Assembly: GCF_003258595.1 (NCBI RefSeq)
Contig: NZ_QHHQ01000002.1
Coordinates: 1,178,001-1,242,000, forward strand
Length of the DNA stretch: 64,000 nt
Reading direction: 5' to 3'
From: Acuticoccus sediminis
Lineage (GTDB): Bacteria; Pseudomonadota; Alphaproteobacteria; Rhizobiales; Amorphaceae
Shown in pieces: positions 15,872-24,099 of the stretch; within the stretch, counting starts at the first letter, position 1, and every line of letters starts with the position of its first letter. The notes below the pieces were generated by a model that was not told where the DNA came from, did no database searches, and worked only from the letters and a program-made list of their open reading frames with translations. Position numbers and translations under genes: made by a program.

Positions 15872-17329
15872 TCAGACCCCCGTGACCTTGCGGCTCCACA
15901 GCCGCACCAGCTCGTACTGCCGGCGGCTGAGGTGCATGGGCTGACCGTCCGAGCCGCGCATCAGCGCCGGCATGCGCCGGTCGAACACGCCGAACTGGTC
16001 GCGCGGCGGGCGCAGCCAGCGCTCCACGAAGGACGGGTCGTCGCGCAGGCGGTCCTTGAGGTATTGCAGCGCGTTGAGGCGCCGGTGCTTGCGGTTGCCG
16101 GCGAAGGTCACCGGCATGCTGTCGACGCGGGTCGCGAGGTTGCCGTCGACCGCCGCGGCGGGCCACATCGTGCCGATCGGCGGCGCTTCGGCGTCGGCGG
16201 ACGGCGGCGGCAGCCCGGGGGTTCCGTTGGTGGCGCGCGAGCGGCCGGCCTGGGCGTCCTTGTTCATCATGTCGGAGGTCTCGAGCGCGCGCTCCAGGAT
16301 GTCGCCGACGACGGCCTCCAGCTCATCCATCGACAGGGCGGCATCGGCGACGTCGGTGCGGCGCATCCGGTCGGCGAGACCGTCCTGGAGCGACACGAAG
16401 GGCCGTGCGGCGGGCGCGAAGTCCGGCGGGCCGACGGCGACGCGCGCGAACGCCGTCGGCAAGCCGGCGACGGTGCAGCGCACCAGCCCGTCGCTGACGT
16501 CGTCGACGAGGCCGACCGAGCGTCCGCCCCGCAGGGTCGCGGCGAGGCCCTGCGGCGACACGCGCTGGTCCCGCGGCACCGGACCCGGCGCGCCGAGCCC
16601 GCCGATGATCGCCGTCGCCCACCCGGACTGCGGGTTGAGGACGCGCCGCTCCGCCGGGAGCTGGAAGTCGCGCCACTGCGGGTCGGCGGCGATCCGGGCG
16701 GCGAGGTCCGTCGGCCCGTAGACGACGCCGGCGGGCGCATACACCCTCAGCCGCAGCCCCGGCAGCTCCGCCGACGGACGCACGGCCTGAATCGCGCCGA
16801 GGACGACCGCCGCGCCGGACGGCACCAGCCGCTGCGCCTCCGGTCCCGGCGAGCCGGCCGCGAGGGACTTGCGCACGGTGTCGGTCGCGGCCGCCTCGGC
16901 GGTCGCCTCCACCCGGTCTCCGTCCCGCAGCGTGTAGTGGTAGGGCTTCAGGTTGGCGACGGTGACGGACCACATGACGTCGCCGAGCCCGAGGCCGGCG
17001 CCGTTCAGCACCGCCTCGGTGACCGGCCCCTCGTGCTCGGTCCCGTCGTCCGTCCACGCACCGTGCAGCTCGAAGAAGGGGCAGACGGGAAAGAAACGGT
17101 CGTCATCGTCCTTCAGCGCGATCGCGCCGAAGGCGTCGGCCGGGGTGACGGTGGCGTTGCCGTCCGCGTCGAGGTCGATCGTGTCCTCGGGGACGAGCGT
17201 CGTCTTGGACGAGATGTCCGGCGACACCGGCGGTGCCGACCACGAATAGGCCTGGCAGGGCCGGCCGGCGGACCCGACGCGGCCGAACGCCAGCGGCGGC
17301 AGGAGCCACACCTTGTTGATGACGATCAT
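15872..17329 (-). CDS. LodA N-terminal-half protein (split LodA)
   Basis: 485 residues, no named family on its own. Several blocks match the N-terminal 370 residues of the complete LodA in this operon, in the same order: VMWSVTVANLKPYHY (118-132) with IAWRVEVANLKAGWY; DDVSDGLVRCTV (276-287) with DDIADGPVRATV; GPPDFAPAARPFVSLQD (300-316) with TPPNYAPGLLGLVTMDD; MPALMRG then SRRQYELVRLW (453-478) with MPMIYGD then TATQYAHLTRW. It stops where LodA would continue into the CTQ-bearing half, which is encoded two genes downstream. The two are probably subunits of one split enzyme. The first 60 residues do not match LodA. Confidence 0.75.
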   Translation of the reverse strand: MIVINKVWLLPPLAFGRVGSAGRPCQAYSWSAPPVSPDISSKTTLVPEDTIDLDADGNATVTPADAFGAIALKDDDDRFFPVCPFFELHGAWTDDGTEHEGPVTEAVLNGAGLGLGDVMWSVTVANLKPYHYTLRDGDRVEATAEAAATDTVRKSLAAGSPGPEAQRLVPSGAAVVLGAIQAVRPSAELPGLRLRVYAPAGVVYGPTDLAARIAADPQWRDFQLPAERRVLNPQSGWATAIIGGLGAPGPVPRDQRVSPQGLAATLRGGRSVGLVDDVSDGLVRCTVAGLPTAFARVAVGPPDFAPAARPFVSLQDGLADRMRRTDVADAALSMDELEAVVGDILERALETSDMMNKDAQAGRSRATNGTPGLPPPSADAEAPPIGTMWPAAAVDGNLATRVDSMPVTFAGNRKHRRLNALQYLKDRLRDDPSFVERWLRPPRDQFGVFDRRMPALMRGSDGQPMHLSRRQYELVRLWSRKVTGV

Positions 17330-17365
17330 CGGCGTCGACCTCCCTCCCCTCGTTGCGGTCCGGTC

Positions 17366-18475
17366 TCAGATGCGCGTGTGGATCGCCGCGCGCCCCATCG
17401 CGGCCGGCGGCCCGGCGCCGAGCGACTCCGGTTGTGCGCCCGACGGAAGCGGGGCGCCGAAGCAGCCGCCGAGCGGGCGCACCACCGCCTGCCCGAGCCT
17501 GTGGGCGAGGCCCACCACCTTGATGCGGATCTTGTCCGCCACCTGCCCGCCGAAGCGGATCGGCTGGCCGTCGATCTCGATGTCGCCGATGCCGAAGCCG
17601 GCGCCCTCCGGCACCTCGAGCACCCCGCGCACGTGATGTCCCTCGACGCCGCGCGTGAAGCGCCACACCGTTTCCGGCGAAGCACCGCCGGGAAGGCTCC
17701 ACCCGGTGAAGGAGATGCTCTCGAAGGAGAGTTCCGGCGGGTCGGCGAGCGAGACCGTGTGGCCCGCCCGCGCCAGATCGTTGATCGCCTCGCCGATGGT
17801 CGGGTCGCTGTGCCGGTTGGGGACGCCGTAGGCGCCGCAGCGGATCAGCTCCTGCGCACCGGTCATGACGCTGCCGTCCGGCCGCGCCCGCACGACGCTG
17901 GCACCCGCCGCGAGTTCGATCGCCGCGCCGATGGTGTTGGGCGCGGCGATCATGTGCATCGCGCCGGTGCTCGAGTTGGCGTTCCAGCGGTTCTGCGTCA
18001 GGTACCGGCCGGCGGCGTCGAAGATGTCCCGCCGCTCCACCTGCGGCGAGACGTGCTCGCGGTAGAGGTCCAGCACGGTCTCCGGCTGGTGGCGGGCGAG
18101 GAGACGGAAATACTCGCGGTCCTCGCAGGTGAAGGTGATGCGCACGATCGTTCCGTCCTCGGCCCGGTCGACGCTCCACTCGCAGTATTCGACCTGACCG
18201 CTCCGCGATTCGTCGCCGATGACCCAGCGCTCCTCGTCGGACGCGGAGGCGGTCGTGATGGGGAGCGGGAACGCGGCCCAGCCGACGGGCTGGGTGACGG
18301 CATCGTCCTCGATGCCGTCGGCGGGGTTGAAGAACTGGTTGCGCGGTCCGGCAAACGTCGCGATCGGGGTCTGGGTCGAGCTCTCGAAGTAGCTTCGGAC
18401 CTCCTTGTCCCAATCGTCCAGCGCGACCTCGTTCAGGTCGGTCAACCCGCCGGGCGGGGAGAAAAACGTCGCCAT
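17366..18475 (-). CDS. conserved-looking protein of unknown function, 369 residues
   Basis: I do not recognise the family. No signal peptide is evident (MATFFSPPGGLTDLNEVALD). It has well-ordered, gene-like composition with blocks such as ERWVIGDESRSGQVEYCEW (about 82-100), ITFTCEDREYFRLLARHQPE, LTQNRWNANSSTGAMHMIAA (about 165-185) and CGAYGVPNRHSDPTIGEAIN. The C-terminal 130 residues are beta-rich with a Gly-Pro-Ala tail. The isolated Cys and His residues do not form a known metal motif. Position two in the CTQ operon, 36 bases before the split-LodA N-half, points to a structural subunit or assembly factor of that enzyme. Confidence 0.7.
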   Translation of the reverse strand: MATFFSPPGGLTDLNEVALDDWDKEVRSYFESSTQTPIATFAGPRNQFFNPADGIEDDAVTQPVGWAAFPLPITTASASDEERWVIGDESRSGQVEYCEWSVDRAEDGTIVRITFTCEDREYFRLLARHQPETVLDLYREHVSPQVERRDIFDAAGRYLTQNRWNANSSTGAMHMIAAPNTIGAAIELAAGASVVRARPDGSVMTGAQELIRCGAYGVPNRHSDPTIGEAINDLARAGHTVSLADPPELSFESISFTGWSLPGGASPETVWRFTRGVEGHHVRGVLEVPEGAGFGIGDIEIDGQPIRFGGQVADKIRIKVVGLAHRLGQAVVRPLGGCFGAPLPSGAQPESLGAGPPAAMGRAAIHTRI

Positions 18476-18494
18476 GGCGTCCTCGGCCTCGTGT

Positions 18495-20042
18495 CTAAGA
18501 GATCAGGTTGGGGGCGGCGCGCACGGTCCCGTCGGCCACCATCTCGAGCGGGTCGGCGTCCTCCGGCTCGCTGGAGAAGGGCAGCGTCAGGTCGAACTCC
18601 GACACGCCGAGGGTTCTGAAGTAGCGCCGCCGCGAGGCGACCAGCCGGACGAGGTCGTGGGCGCCTTCAGGCGTTGCGAGGCGCGCCCGCACGGCGGCGA
18701 CGTAGGCCGCCAGCTCCTCGCCGAGCGCGGTTCGGGACGCGGCCTCGTCGCCCTCCATCCGCGCGACGACCTCGGCCTCCACCGAGCCCGGCGATCCGGC
18801 CGCGGCGGCGGCCAGCGAGGCGAGCGCCGCGGCCTCGACCGAGCCGTCGCCGGTTCCGGCCGCGCCCTCGTCCGGAAAGTGGCGCAGGAGGGTGGCGCGG
18901 CGGGCCGACTGGATCGGGTTGGCGAAGTCCACCGCGAGCAGCGCGCGGGCGAACCGCCGGCTCAGCACCCCGCGCTCGATCAGCGTCATGATCACGTCGA
19001 GATCCTCGAACGCCGGAGCCGGGCAGGCGAGCACGAAGAAGCTGTCGCCCGGGCGGGCGAACCCCGAGCGTTGCTCGCGCAGCTCCACGCCAAGCTCGGC
19101 GACCGCCGCCCGGTAGAGCGCGCCGGGAACGGTCGTGCGGCCCCGGATCGCCAGCGGGTCGAGGATGTCGGCCGCGGTCCAGAACTCGCGGTTGAGGTGG
19201 ATCTCGAGGGGGACGGTGACGGCCGTCGTGTCGTCGATCAGCGAGAACTCGGTCGGCGAGGCGACGAGATTGACGGTGGTGGTCTCGACCACCTGCCGGA
19301 AGAGCGTCCGCGCGCCACGGATGCGGCCGCCATCGGTCGCGGAGTCGAGCCGCGCCTTCGTCCAGCGGCGGATGCCCGGGACGATGACCTGCGTCTCGAG
19401 GATCTCCGCGCCCCGCGCCTCGGTGAAGAACGGGTGGTTCACGATCGGATGGCCCGGCGCGAACGCCTCGCGCGCGATGCCGACGGTCTGGCTCTGCCAG
19501 TGCAGCCACGGCTGGCGCAGCTCCTTCATCACCAGCGAGCCGTTGACGTGTCCGTCGAACGGTCCGGTCATGCGCGTCGGCGGGTTCAGCGCGCGGGTTC
19601 CGTCGCCGGAGTGGAACCAGACGCCCTGTCGCCGCTGGTAGAAGTTGTAGGCACGCTTTTCGGGGTCCCAGCCGAGGATCTGCAGGAGGCCGTCGCCGGC
19701 GCCCGGCCGGTCGTCGAGGCTGATCATGACCACGGGCGGCCCGTCCGGCCCCGCCGCGCCGCGCAGGACGACGACGAAGCGCAGCGCGCGGGCGAGCCGC
19801 GCGGTCGCGTCGGTGAACGGGATCTGCCCGCCCTCGCCGACGACGAAGCTCAGCCGCTCCGGCACCGCGCTCGCGGCGAACTCGGGACGCGCAGACGCGG
19901 CAGCGAGGAGCGCGACGACGGCATCCACCGACTGCGGACGCTCGCCGCGGCGCAGCGCGAGCACGGCGAACGGGTCGGCCAGAGCGTCGAGCTCGGCGTC
20001 CGTCATCACCTGTCCCGGTGGGGTGTCGAGGCCGACGATCAT
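18495..20042 (-). CDS. first gene of the CTQ operon, unknown function, 515 residues
   Basis: Family not recognised. Started at the ATG at 20042; the frame is open to 20237, but the extra 65 residues run through the AT-rich promoter region. Blocks that look conserved: LQILGWDPEKRAYNFYQRRQ, GPFDGHVNGSLVMKELRQPW (about 165-185), HPIVNHPFFTEARGAEILET, GIRRWTKARL. There are no transmembrane segments and no obvious signal peptide. The C-terminal part (about 400-515) is helical and Ala-rich. It lies 19 bases before the next gene and heads the operon. It may be a further subunit of the split oxidase. The start codon is the weakest part of this call because no good ribosome-binding site precedes it. 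Confidence 0.65.
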   Translation of the reverse strand: MIVGLDTPPGQVMTDAELDALADPFAVLALRRGERPQSVDAVVALLAAASARPEFAASAVPERLSFVVGEGGQIPFTDATARLARALRFVVVLRGAAGPDGPPVVMISLDDRPGAGDGLLQILGWDPEKRAYNFYQRRQGVWFHSGDGTRALNPPTRMTGPFDGHVNGSLVMKELRQPWLHWQSQTVGIAREAFAPGHPIVNHPFFTEARGAEILETQVIVPGIRRWTKARLDSATDGGRIRGARTLFRQVVETTTVNLVASPTEFSLIDDTTAVTVPLEIHLNREFWTAADILDPLAIRGRTTVPGALYRAAVAELGVELREQRSGFARPGDSFFVLACPAPAFEDLDVIMTLIERGVLSRRFARALLAVDFANPIQSARRATLLRHFPDEGAAGTGDGSVEAAALASLAAAAAGSPGSVEAEVVARMEGDEAASRTALGEELAAYVAAVRARLATPEGAHDLVRLVASRRRYFRTLGVSEFDLTLPFSSEPEDADPLEMVADGTVRAAPNLIS

Positions 20043-20245
20043 GCGCAGGACCGGGGCGGTCGCTGCAATCGCAACATCCGCTCCGGCCCGCGTCGTCGAT
20101 CCGTGTTCGCCTTGGGGCAGTCCCAGGCCTGCGTGTTGATCGGCAGCTCTACCATCCGGCAAAAGCTCGCGCTTAGCGTAAATATTAATTTCGAGCTCCC
20201 GTAAATATTTCCAACAATCGCAGACTGTCGCAAACACGAGCGCTA
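20043..20245 (-). promoter_or_regulatory. AT-rich promoter region of the CTQ operon with a direct repeat
   Basis: In a very GC-rich window this stretch is locally AT-rich at 20160-20220. The 10-mer CGTAAATATT occurs twice in direct orientation, at 20177-20186 and 20200-20209, 23 bases apart start to start (about two helical turns). This is a candidate operator or tandem activator site for the minus-strand operon beginning at 20042. I could not fix an exact -35/-10 pair. Confidence 0.5.
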
Positions 20246-20491
20246 GTACATCCCGACCTGAAATGCTCGGTCGGGCAGCACTCCCATTCGGGAGTGACCA
20301 GTGAATATAGATAAAATAGTATCTCTAATTGCGAGGTTGAGCAATATAGATGTGCATCACCTCTTTGCGATTGGCACGTCCGGGGCCGCCCGACCGCGCC
20401 ATCGACGGGGATGCCAAGTCCCTGAGCGGGACGGCATTCCCCGTCCCGCCGGTGCCCTCATCGGGTGTCGGCGCGCCGCGCGGCGACCGGG
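20246..20491. other. AT-rich intergenic island with two hairpins and a short direct repeat
   Basis: Between the decarboxylase stop and the CTQ operon promoter. CCCGACC/GGTCGGG arms (20252-20275, 10-base loop) are followed by a perfect CACTCCC-ATTC-GGGAGTG hairpin (20279-20296). AATATAGAT is repeated at 20304-20312 and 20343-20351. The hairpins could end decarboxylase transcription, although no T-run follows on the minus strand. No gene is supported here. Confidence 0.4.
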
Positions 20492-21925
20492 TCAGCCGAG
20501 GGCTTCGGCCATGTCCTCGGCGGCGCAGCGCCGCATCGTCGCCCACAGCGCCTCGATGTCGGGCCACTCGGTGCCCAGCGCGCCGATCGAGACGCGGACC
20601 ATCCATCGGCCGTCGAGGGTCGCCGGCGTCAGGTACGCCTCGCCGGAACGGTTCACCGCGTCGGCCCACGCCCTCGTGTGACGGTCGAGCGCCTCGCCGG
20701 TGAGGCCGGCCGGCTGGTGGCGCAGGCACACGGTCTGGAGGTCGACCGGCGCCAGCACGCGCCAGTCCGGCGTGGTCTCCACGACCGCCGCGAAGCGCTT
20801 GGCGTTGGCGAGATCGCGCCTCAGCCGCGCCATCAGTCCGGCAACGCCCTGCTCGCGGATGACGAACCAGAGCTTGAGCGCGCGGAACCGGCGGCCGAGC
20901 GGGATGCCGAGGTCGCGGAGGTTGCGCACCTCCCCGTCCACCGGCGACTGCAGGAAGGACGGATTGGTCGACATCACGCGCACGAGGTGCTCCTCGTCCC
21001 GCACGTAGTAGAGCGAGCAGTCGAACGGCACGCCGATCCACTTGTGCGCGTTGATGACGAGGCTGTCGGCGCCCTCGACGCCCTCCCACATCCACCTGCA
21101 TTCGGGCAGGATCATCGCCGCCCCCGCCATCGCCGCGTCGACGTGGAGCCACAGGCCGTGCTCGCGGGCGATCCCGGCGCAGTCGGCGATGGGGTCGAAG
21201 GAGGCGGTCGCCGTGCCGCCGACGCAGGCGACGATGGCCGAAGGGACGTGCCCCGCCGCGATGTCCGCCTCGACGAGGGAGCGCAGCACGTCCGCCCGCA
21301 TGCCCTGCCGCTCGTCGAGCGGTACGTTGCGGATGTTTTCCCGCCCGTAGCCGGCGAGGAGCGCGCCCTTCTCCACCGAGGAGTGGCTGCCGGCGGAGGC
21401 GTAGACGATGTGCCGCCTCTCCTCGCCCTGCATGCCGCCCCGCGCCAGGCTGAACGCGGTGGACCGTTCGCGCGCGCACATGAGCGCGACGAGGGTGCTC
21501 GTCGACGCGGTGTCGTTGATGACGCCGCGCCACCCGTCCGAGAGGCCGACCATCTGGCGGAACCAGTCGACCGTCACCTCCTCCACCTCGCTCAGCGCCG
21601 GGGAGGACTGCCAGGAGAGGCCGAGGACACCGAGCCCCGTGCTCGCCATGTCGCCGAGGACCCCGGCCAGCAGCGCGTTGCCGGGGAAGAAGCCGAAGAA
21701 GCGCGGATGCTGCCAATGGGTCAGGTGCGGCGCGACGATCGCGTCGATGTCGGCGAGGCAGGCCTCGAACGGCTCCCCCTCCTGCGGCGGCGCCGACGGC
21801 AGCAGCGCTCGCACATCGCCGGGATGCGTCGGCGGCTGCACCGGCCGGTCGCCCAGTCCGGCATGGTAGTCGGCGATCCAGTCGATCAGCGCGTGGCCGT
21901 GCCGACGAAAACTCTCCGGGTCCAT
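20492..21925 (-). CDS. PLP-dependent L-amino acid decarboxylase (group II, aromatic type)
   Basis: 477 residues from the ATG at 21925 (GGAAGGAGC upstream). It removes the carboxyl group of an amino acid, probably aromatic (Trp, Tyr, Phe or Dopa), to give an amine. Group II features: HWQHPRFFGFFPGNALLAG near residue 70, GVINDTASTSTLVAL, the PLP-stacking and Asp region HVDAAMAGAAM, and the Schiff-base lysine in SLVINAHKWIGVPFDCS. The common TPTAST-like serine block is intact. It lies upstream of and on the same strand as the CTQ operon, about 450 bases away, so it could supply an amine or share a pathway. Exact substrate unknown. Confidence 0.9.
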   Translation of the reverse strand: MDPESFRRHGHALIDWIADYHAGLGDRPVQPPTHPGDVRALLPSAPPQEGEPFEACLADIDAIVAPHLTHWQHPRFFGFFPGNALLAGVLGDMASTGLGVLGLSWQSSPALSEVEEVTVDWFRQMVGLSDGWRGVINDTASTSTLVALMCARERSTAFSLARGGMQGEERRHIVYASAGSHSSVEKGALLAGYGRENIRNVPLDERQGMRADVLRSLVEADIAAGHVPSAIVACVGGTATASFDPIADCAGIAREHGLWLHVDAAMAGAAMILPECRWMWEGVEGADSLVINAHKWIGVPFDCSLYYVRDEEHLVRVMSTNPSFLQSPVDGEVRNLRDLGIPLGRRFRALKLWFVIREQGVAGLMARLRRDLANAKRFAAVVETTPDWRVLAPVDLQTVCLRHQPAGLTGEALDRHTRAWADAVNRSGEAYLTPATLDGRWMVRVSIGALGTEWPDIEALWATMRRCAAEDMAEALG

Positions 21926-22373
21926 CACAAGCTCCTTCCGTCCCACTCCGCCCCCGCGCGAAACGCCGGCCGGCGTCGCGCCGGCTCTGGCGCCTGCGCC
22001 GCCGCATGTCCATGCCCGACGGCCCGGCCGGGCCGCGCTCCGCCGTGCGACCCGGCCGGACCGGTCCCGCCACGGGAGGGCCGCCGGCGGGGGCGCGGGC
22101 GATGATGGGCGCCCGCGAGGCGTCCGTCGAGCGCCGCAGCCGACGCCGGTGCGGCGCCGGGACGGACGGCCGGGTGACGGTGGGGGCAAAGCGGGAAGGA
22201 TCATCGGCACCTGTGAGCAAATGCCCAGGCGCCGGTCAATTGTAACAGAAGCGTCGTCAAAGTGTCGTCGTGGCGTCGTGCGGCGCGCTTAACCGGCGCC
22301 TATCGAGCCGTTCCCCTCGGCTTGCGACTGGTCCGGCGCCCACCCCTCGCGCCCGTTCATCAGGAGTCGACAC
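21926..22373. promoter_or_regulatory. divergent control region, decarboxylase and ABC transporter
   Basis: About 450 bases without a supportable gene. The left 270 bases are extremely GC-rich. The right part is more AT-balanced (gtcaattgtaacagaagcgtcgtcaaagtgtcg, about 22236-22268) with short GTCGT repeats, and should hold the promoter of the solute-binding protein gene, whose AGGAG lies 7 bases before its ATG. No definite operator was identified. Confidence 0.4.
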
Positions 22374-24008
22374 ATGATCACCCTCAATCGGCGTCACGCG
22401 CTGGGGCTCATGGGCGCCACCGCCGGCACCCTCGTCCTGCCCGGCTACCTGCGCGCGCAGGGCCAGCGCCCGTCCATCACCGTCGCGGTGCAGAAGATCT
22501 CCAACAACAACACGCTGGACCCCTATCACGAGCAGTCCAACGTCGGCGAGCGGGTGTTCTTCCCGAACCTGTGGGAAGGCCTCATCCTGCGCGACTGGAT
22601 GGGCGACCAGGGTCCGGTCCCGGGCCTCGCCACCCAGTGGCGCCGCCTCGACGACAAGACGATCGAGCTCGACCTGCGCCAGGGCGTCAGGTTCCACAAT
22701 GGCGACGAGATGACCGCCGAGGACGTCGCCTTCTCGTTCTCCAAGGAGCGCGTCTTCGCCGACACCGAGCCCGCGGGCGGCAAGACCATCTACGAGGAGA
22801 ACTACAAGCCGAAGACCGGCAAGGACCTCCCCGCGACGGTGCCCGGCATCGGCCGCCGCCTGTGGCCGGCGCTGGAAGGCATCGAGGTCGTCGACAAGTA
22901 CACCGTTCGCCTCCACAACGCGACGCCCGACGTCACGCTGGAGGGCCGCCTCTACGCCTACGGCAGCCAGATCCTGAGCCGCCGCGCGTGGGACGAGGCC
23001 GCCACCTACTCCGACTGGTCGAAGAAGCCCGTCACCACCGGCCCCTACATGGTCGAGGAGTACCGTCCGGACGTGTCGCTCACGCTGGTGGCGTTCGACG
23101 ACTACTGGGGCGGCCGCCCGCCGCTCGAGCGCATCACCTTCGTCGAGGTTCCCGAGGTGTCGAGCCGCGTCAACGGCCTCCTCTCGGGCGAATACGACTT
23201 CGCCTGCGACCTGCCGCCGGACCAGATCGGCACGGTGTCGGACGCCTCCGGCTTCGAGGTGCAGTCCTCGACCATCTGGAACCACCGTATCTCGGTCTTC
23301 AACATCGAGAACGAGATCCTCGCCGATCCGCTGGTGCGCCGCGCCATGACCCACGCCATCGACCGGCAGGCGATCGTCGATGCGCTGTGGGGCGGCATGA
23401 CGAAGATCCCCGCCGGCCTCCAGTTCGAAAGCTTCCGCTCGTCCGACATGTTTATCGACGGGTGGACGGTGCCGGAGTACGACCCGCAGCTTGCCAGGGA
23501 CCTCCTCAAGCAGGCCGGCTACAAGGGCGACGCGATCCCCTTCCGCCTCCTCAACAACTACTACATCAACCAGGTCCCCAACGGGCAGATCATGGTCGAG
23601 ATGTGGCGCCAGGTCGGTCTCAACGTCGAGATCGAGATGAAGGAGAACTGGGGCCAGATCCACGCCCACGAGGGCATCAAGGGCGTCCGCGACTGGTCGG
23701 CGTCGAACAACATCAACGACCCGATCACGCCGATCGTCGTCCAGTTCGGCCCCAACAGCCAGATCCAGCAGAAGCGCGACTGGTCGAACGCCGAGATGAA
23801 CGACCTCTGCGTGCTGATGGAGACCTCCACCGACCACGCCAAGCGCAAGAAGGCCGCCGGCCGCATGCTCGAGATCTGCGAGCGCGAGGACCCGGCCTAC
23901 CAGGTGCTGCACCAGAACGCCGTGTTCACCGGCATGCGCTCGGACCTCGGCTTCAAGGCGGCCCCCGCCTTCGCGATGGACTTCCGCGCCTCCAACTGGC
24001 CCGACTGA
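22374..24008 (+). CDS. ABC transporter solute-binding protein, family 5 (DppA/OppA type)
   Basis: 544 residues. The N-terminus NRRHALGLMGATAGTLVLP followed by GYLRAQG is a Tat-like signal peptide with twin Arg. The mature part is typical SBP_bac_5: PSITVAVQKISNNNTLDPY, VFFPNLWEGLI, VRFHNGDEMTAEDVAFSF, TTGPYMVEEYRPD and RRAMTHAIDRQAIVDALWGG. It captures a peptide, opine, glycoside or related solute in the periplasm for the membrane complex encoded just downstream. The neighbouring glycerophosphodiesterase, HAD phosphatase and SorC regulator suggest a phosphorylated or sugar-like ligand rather than a simple dipeptide; this is inference. Confidence 0.92.
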   Translation: MITLNRRHALGLMGATAGTLVLPGYLRAQGQRPSITVAVQKISNNNTLDPYHEQSNVGERVFFPNLWEGLILRDWMGDQGPVPGLATQWRRLDDKTIELDLRQGVRFHNGDEMTAEDVAFSFSKERVFADTEPAGGKTIYEENYKPKTGKDLPATVPGIGRRLWPALEGIEVVDKYTVRLHNATPDVTLEGRLYAYGSQILSRRAWDEAATYSDWSKKPVTTGPYMVEEYRPDVSLTLVAFDDYWGGRPPLERITFVEVPEVSSRVNGLLSGEYDFACDLPPDQIGTVSDASGFEVQSSTIWNHRISVFNIENEILADPLVRRAMTHAIDRQAIVDALWGGMTKIPAGLQFESFRSSDMFIDGWTVPEYDPQLARDLLKQAGYKGDAIPFRLLNNYYINQVPNGQIMVEMWRQVGLNVEIEMKENWGQIHAHEGIKGVRDWSASNNINDPITPIVVQFGPNSQIQQKRDWSNAEMNDLCVLMETSTDHAKRKKAAGRMLEICEREDPAYQVLHQNAVFTGMRSDLGFKAAPAFAMDFRASNWPD

Positions 24009-24020
24009 TCCCACCTCACG

Positions 24021-24053
24021 CGTCCCGGCGGCCCAGGCTGCCGGGACGTTTTT
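24021..24053 (+). terminator. hairpin with T-run after the solute-binding protein gene
   Basis: CGTCCCGGC (24021-24029) and GCCGGGACG (24040-24048) form a perfect 9-bp GC-rich stem with a 10-base loop, followed directly by TTTTT. It starts 12 bases after the stop codon and lies before the next ABC gene. It probably works as a partial terminator, so the binding protein is made in excess of the ATPases and permeases. Confidence 0.85.
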
Positions 24054-24099
24054 CGGTCTGGCGGGGCCGGTTGCGTCCAACTCGAACGGAGGGCACGCG

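Noticed and set aside
14255-18619. Open reading frame of more than 1,400 codons on the plus strand
   Set aside because: Antisense to five genes of the CTQ operon; composition is Arg/Gly/Ala-rich with no motifs. High GC content removes stop codons from the opposite strand.
20371-20390. TGGCACG at 20372 as a second sigma54 promoter
   Set aside because: The -12 element is missing (GGGCC in place of TTGCW), and no plus-strand gene follows.
21926-22210. 95-residue N-terminal extension of the decarboxylase
   Set aside because: Pro/Arg-rich without motif; the ATG at 21925 has a good AGGAG and fits family length.
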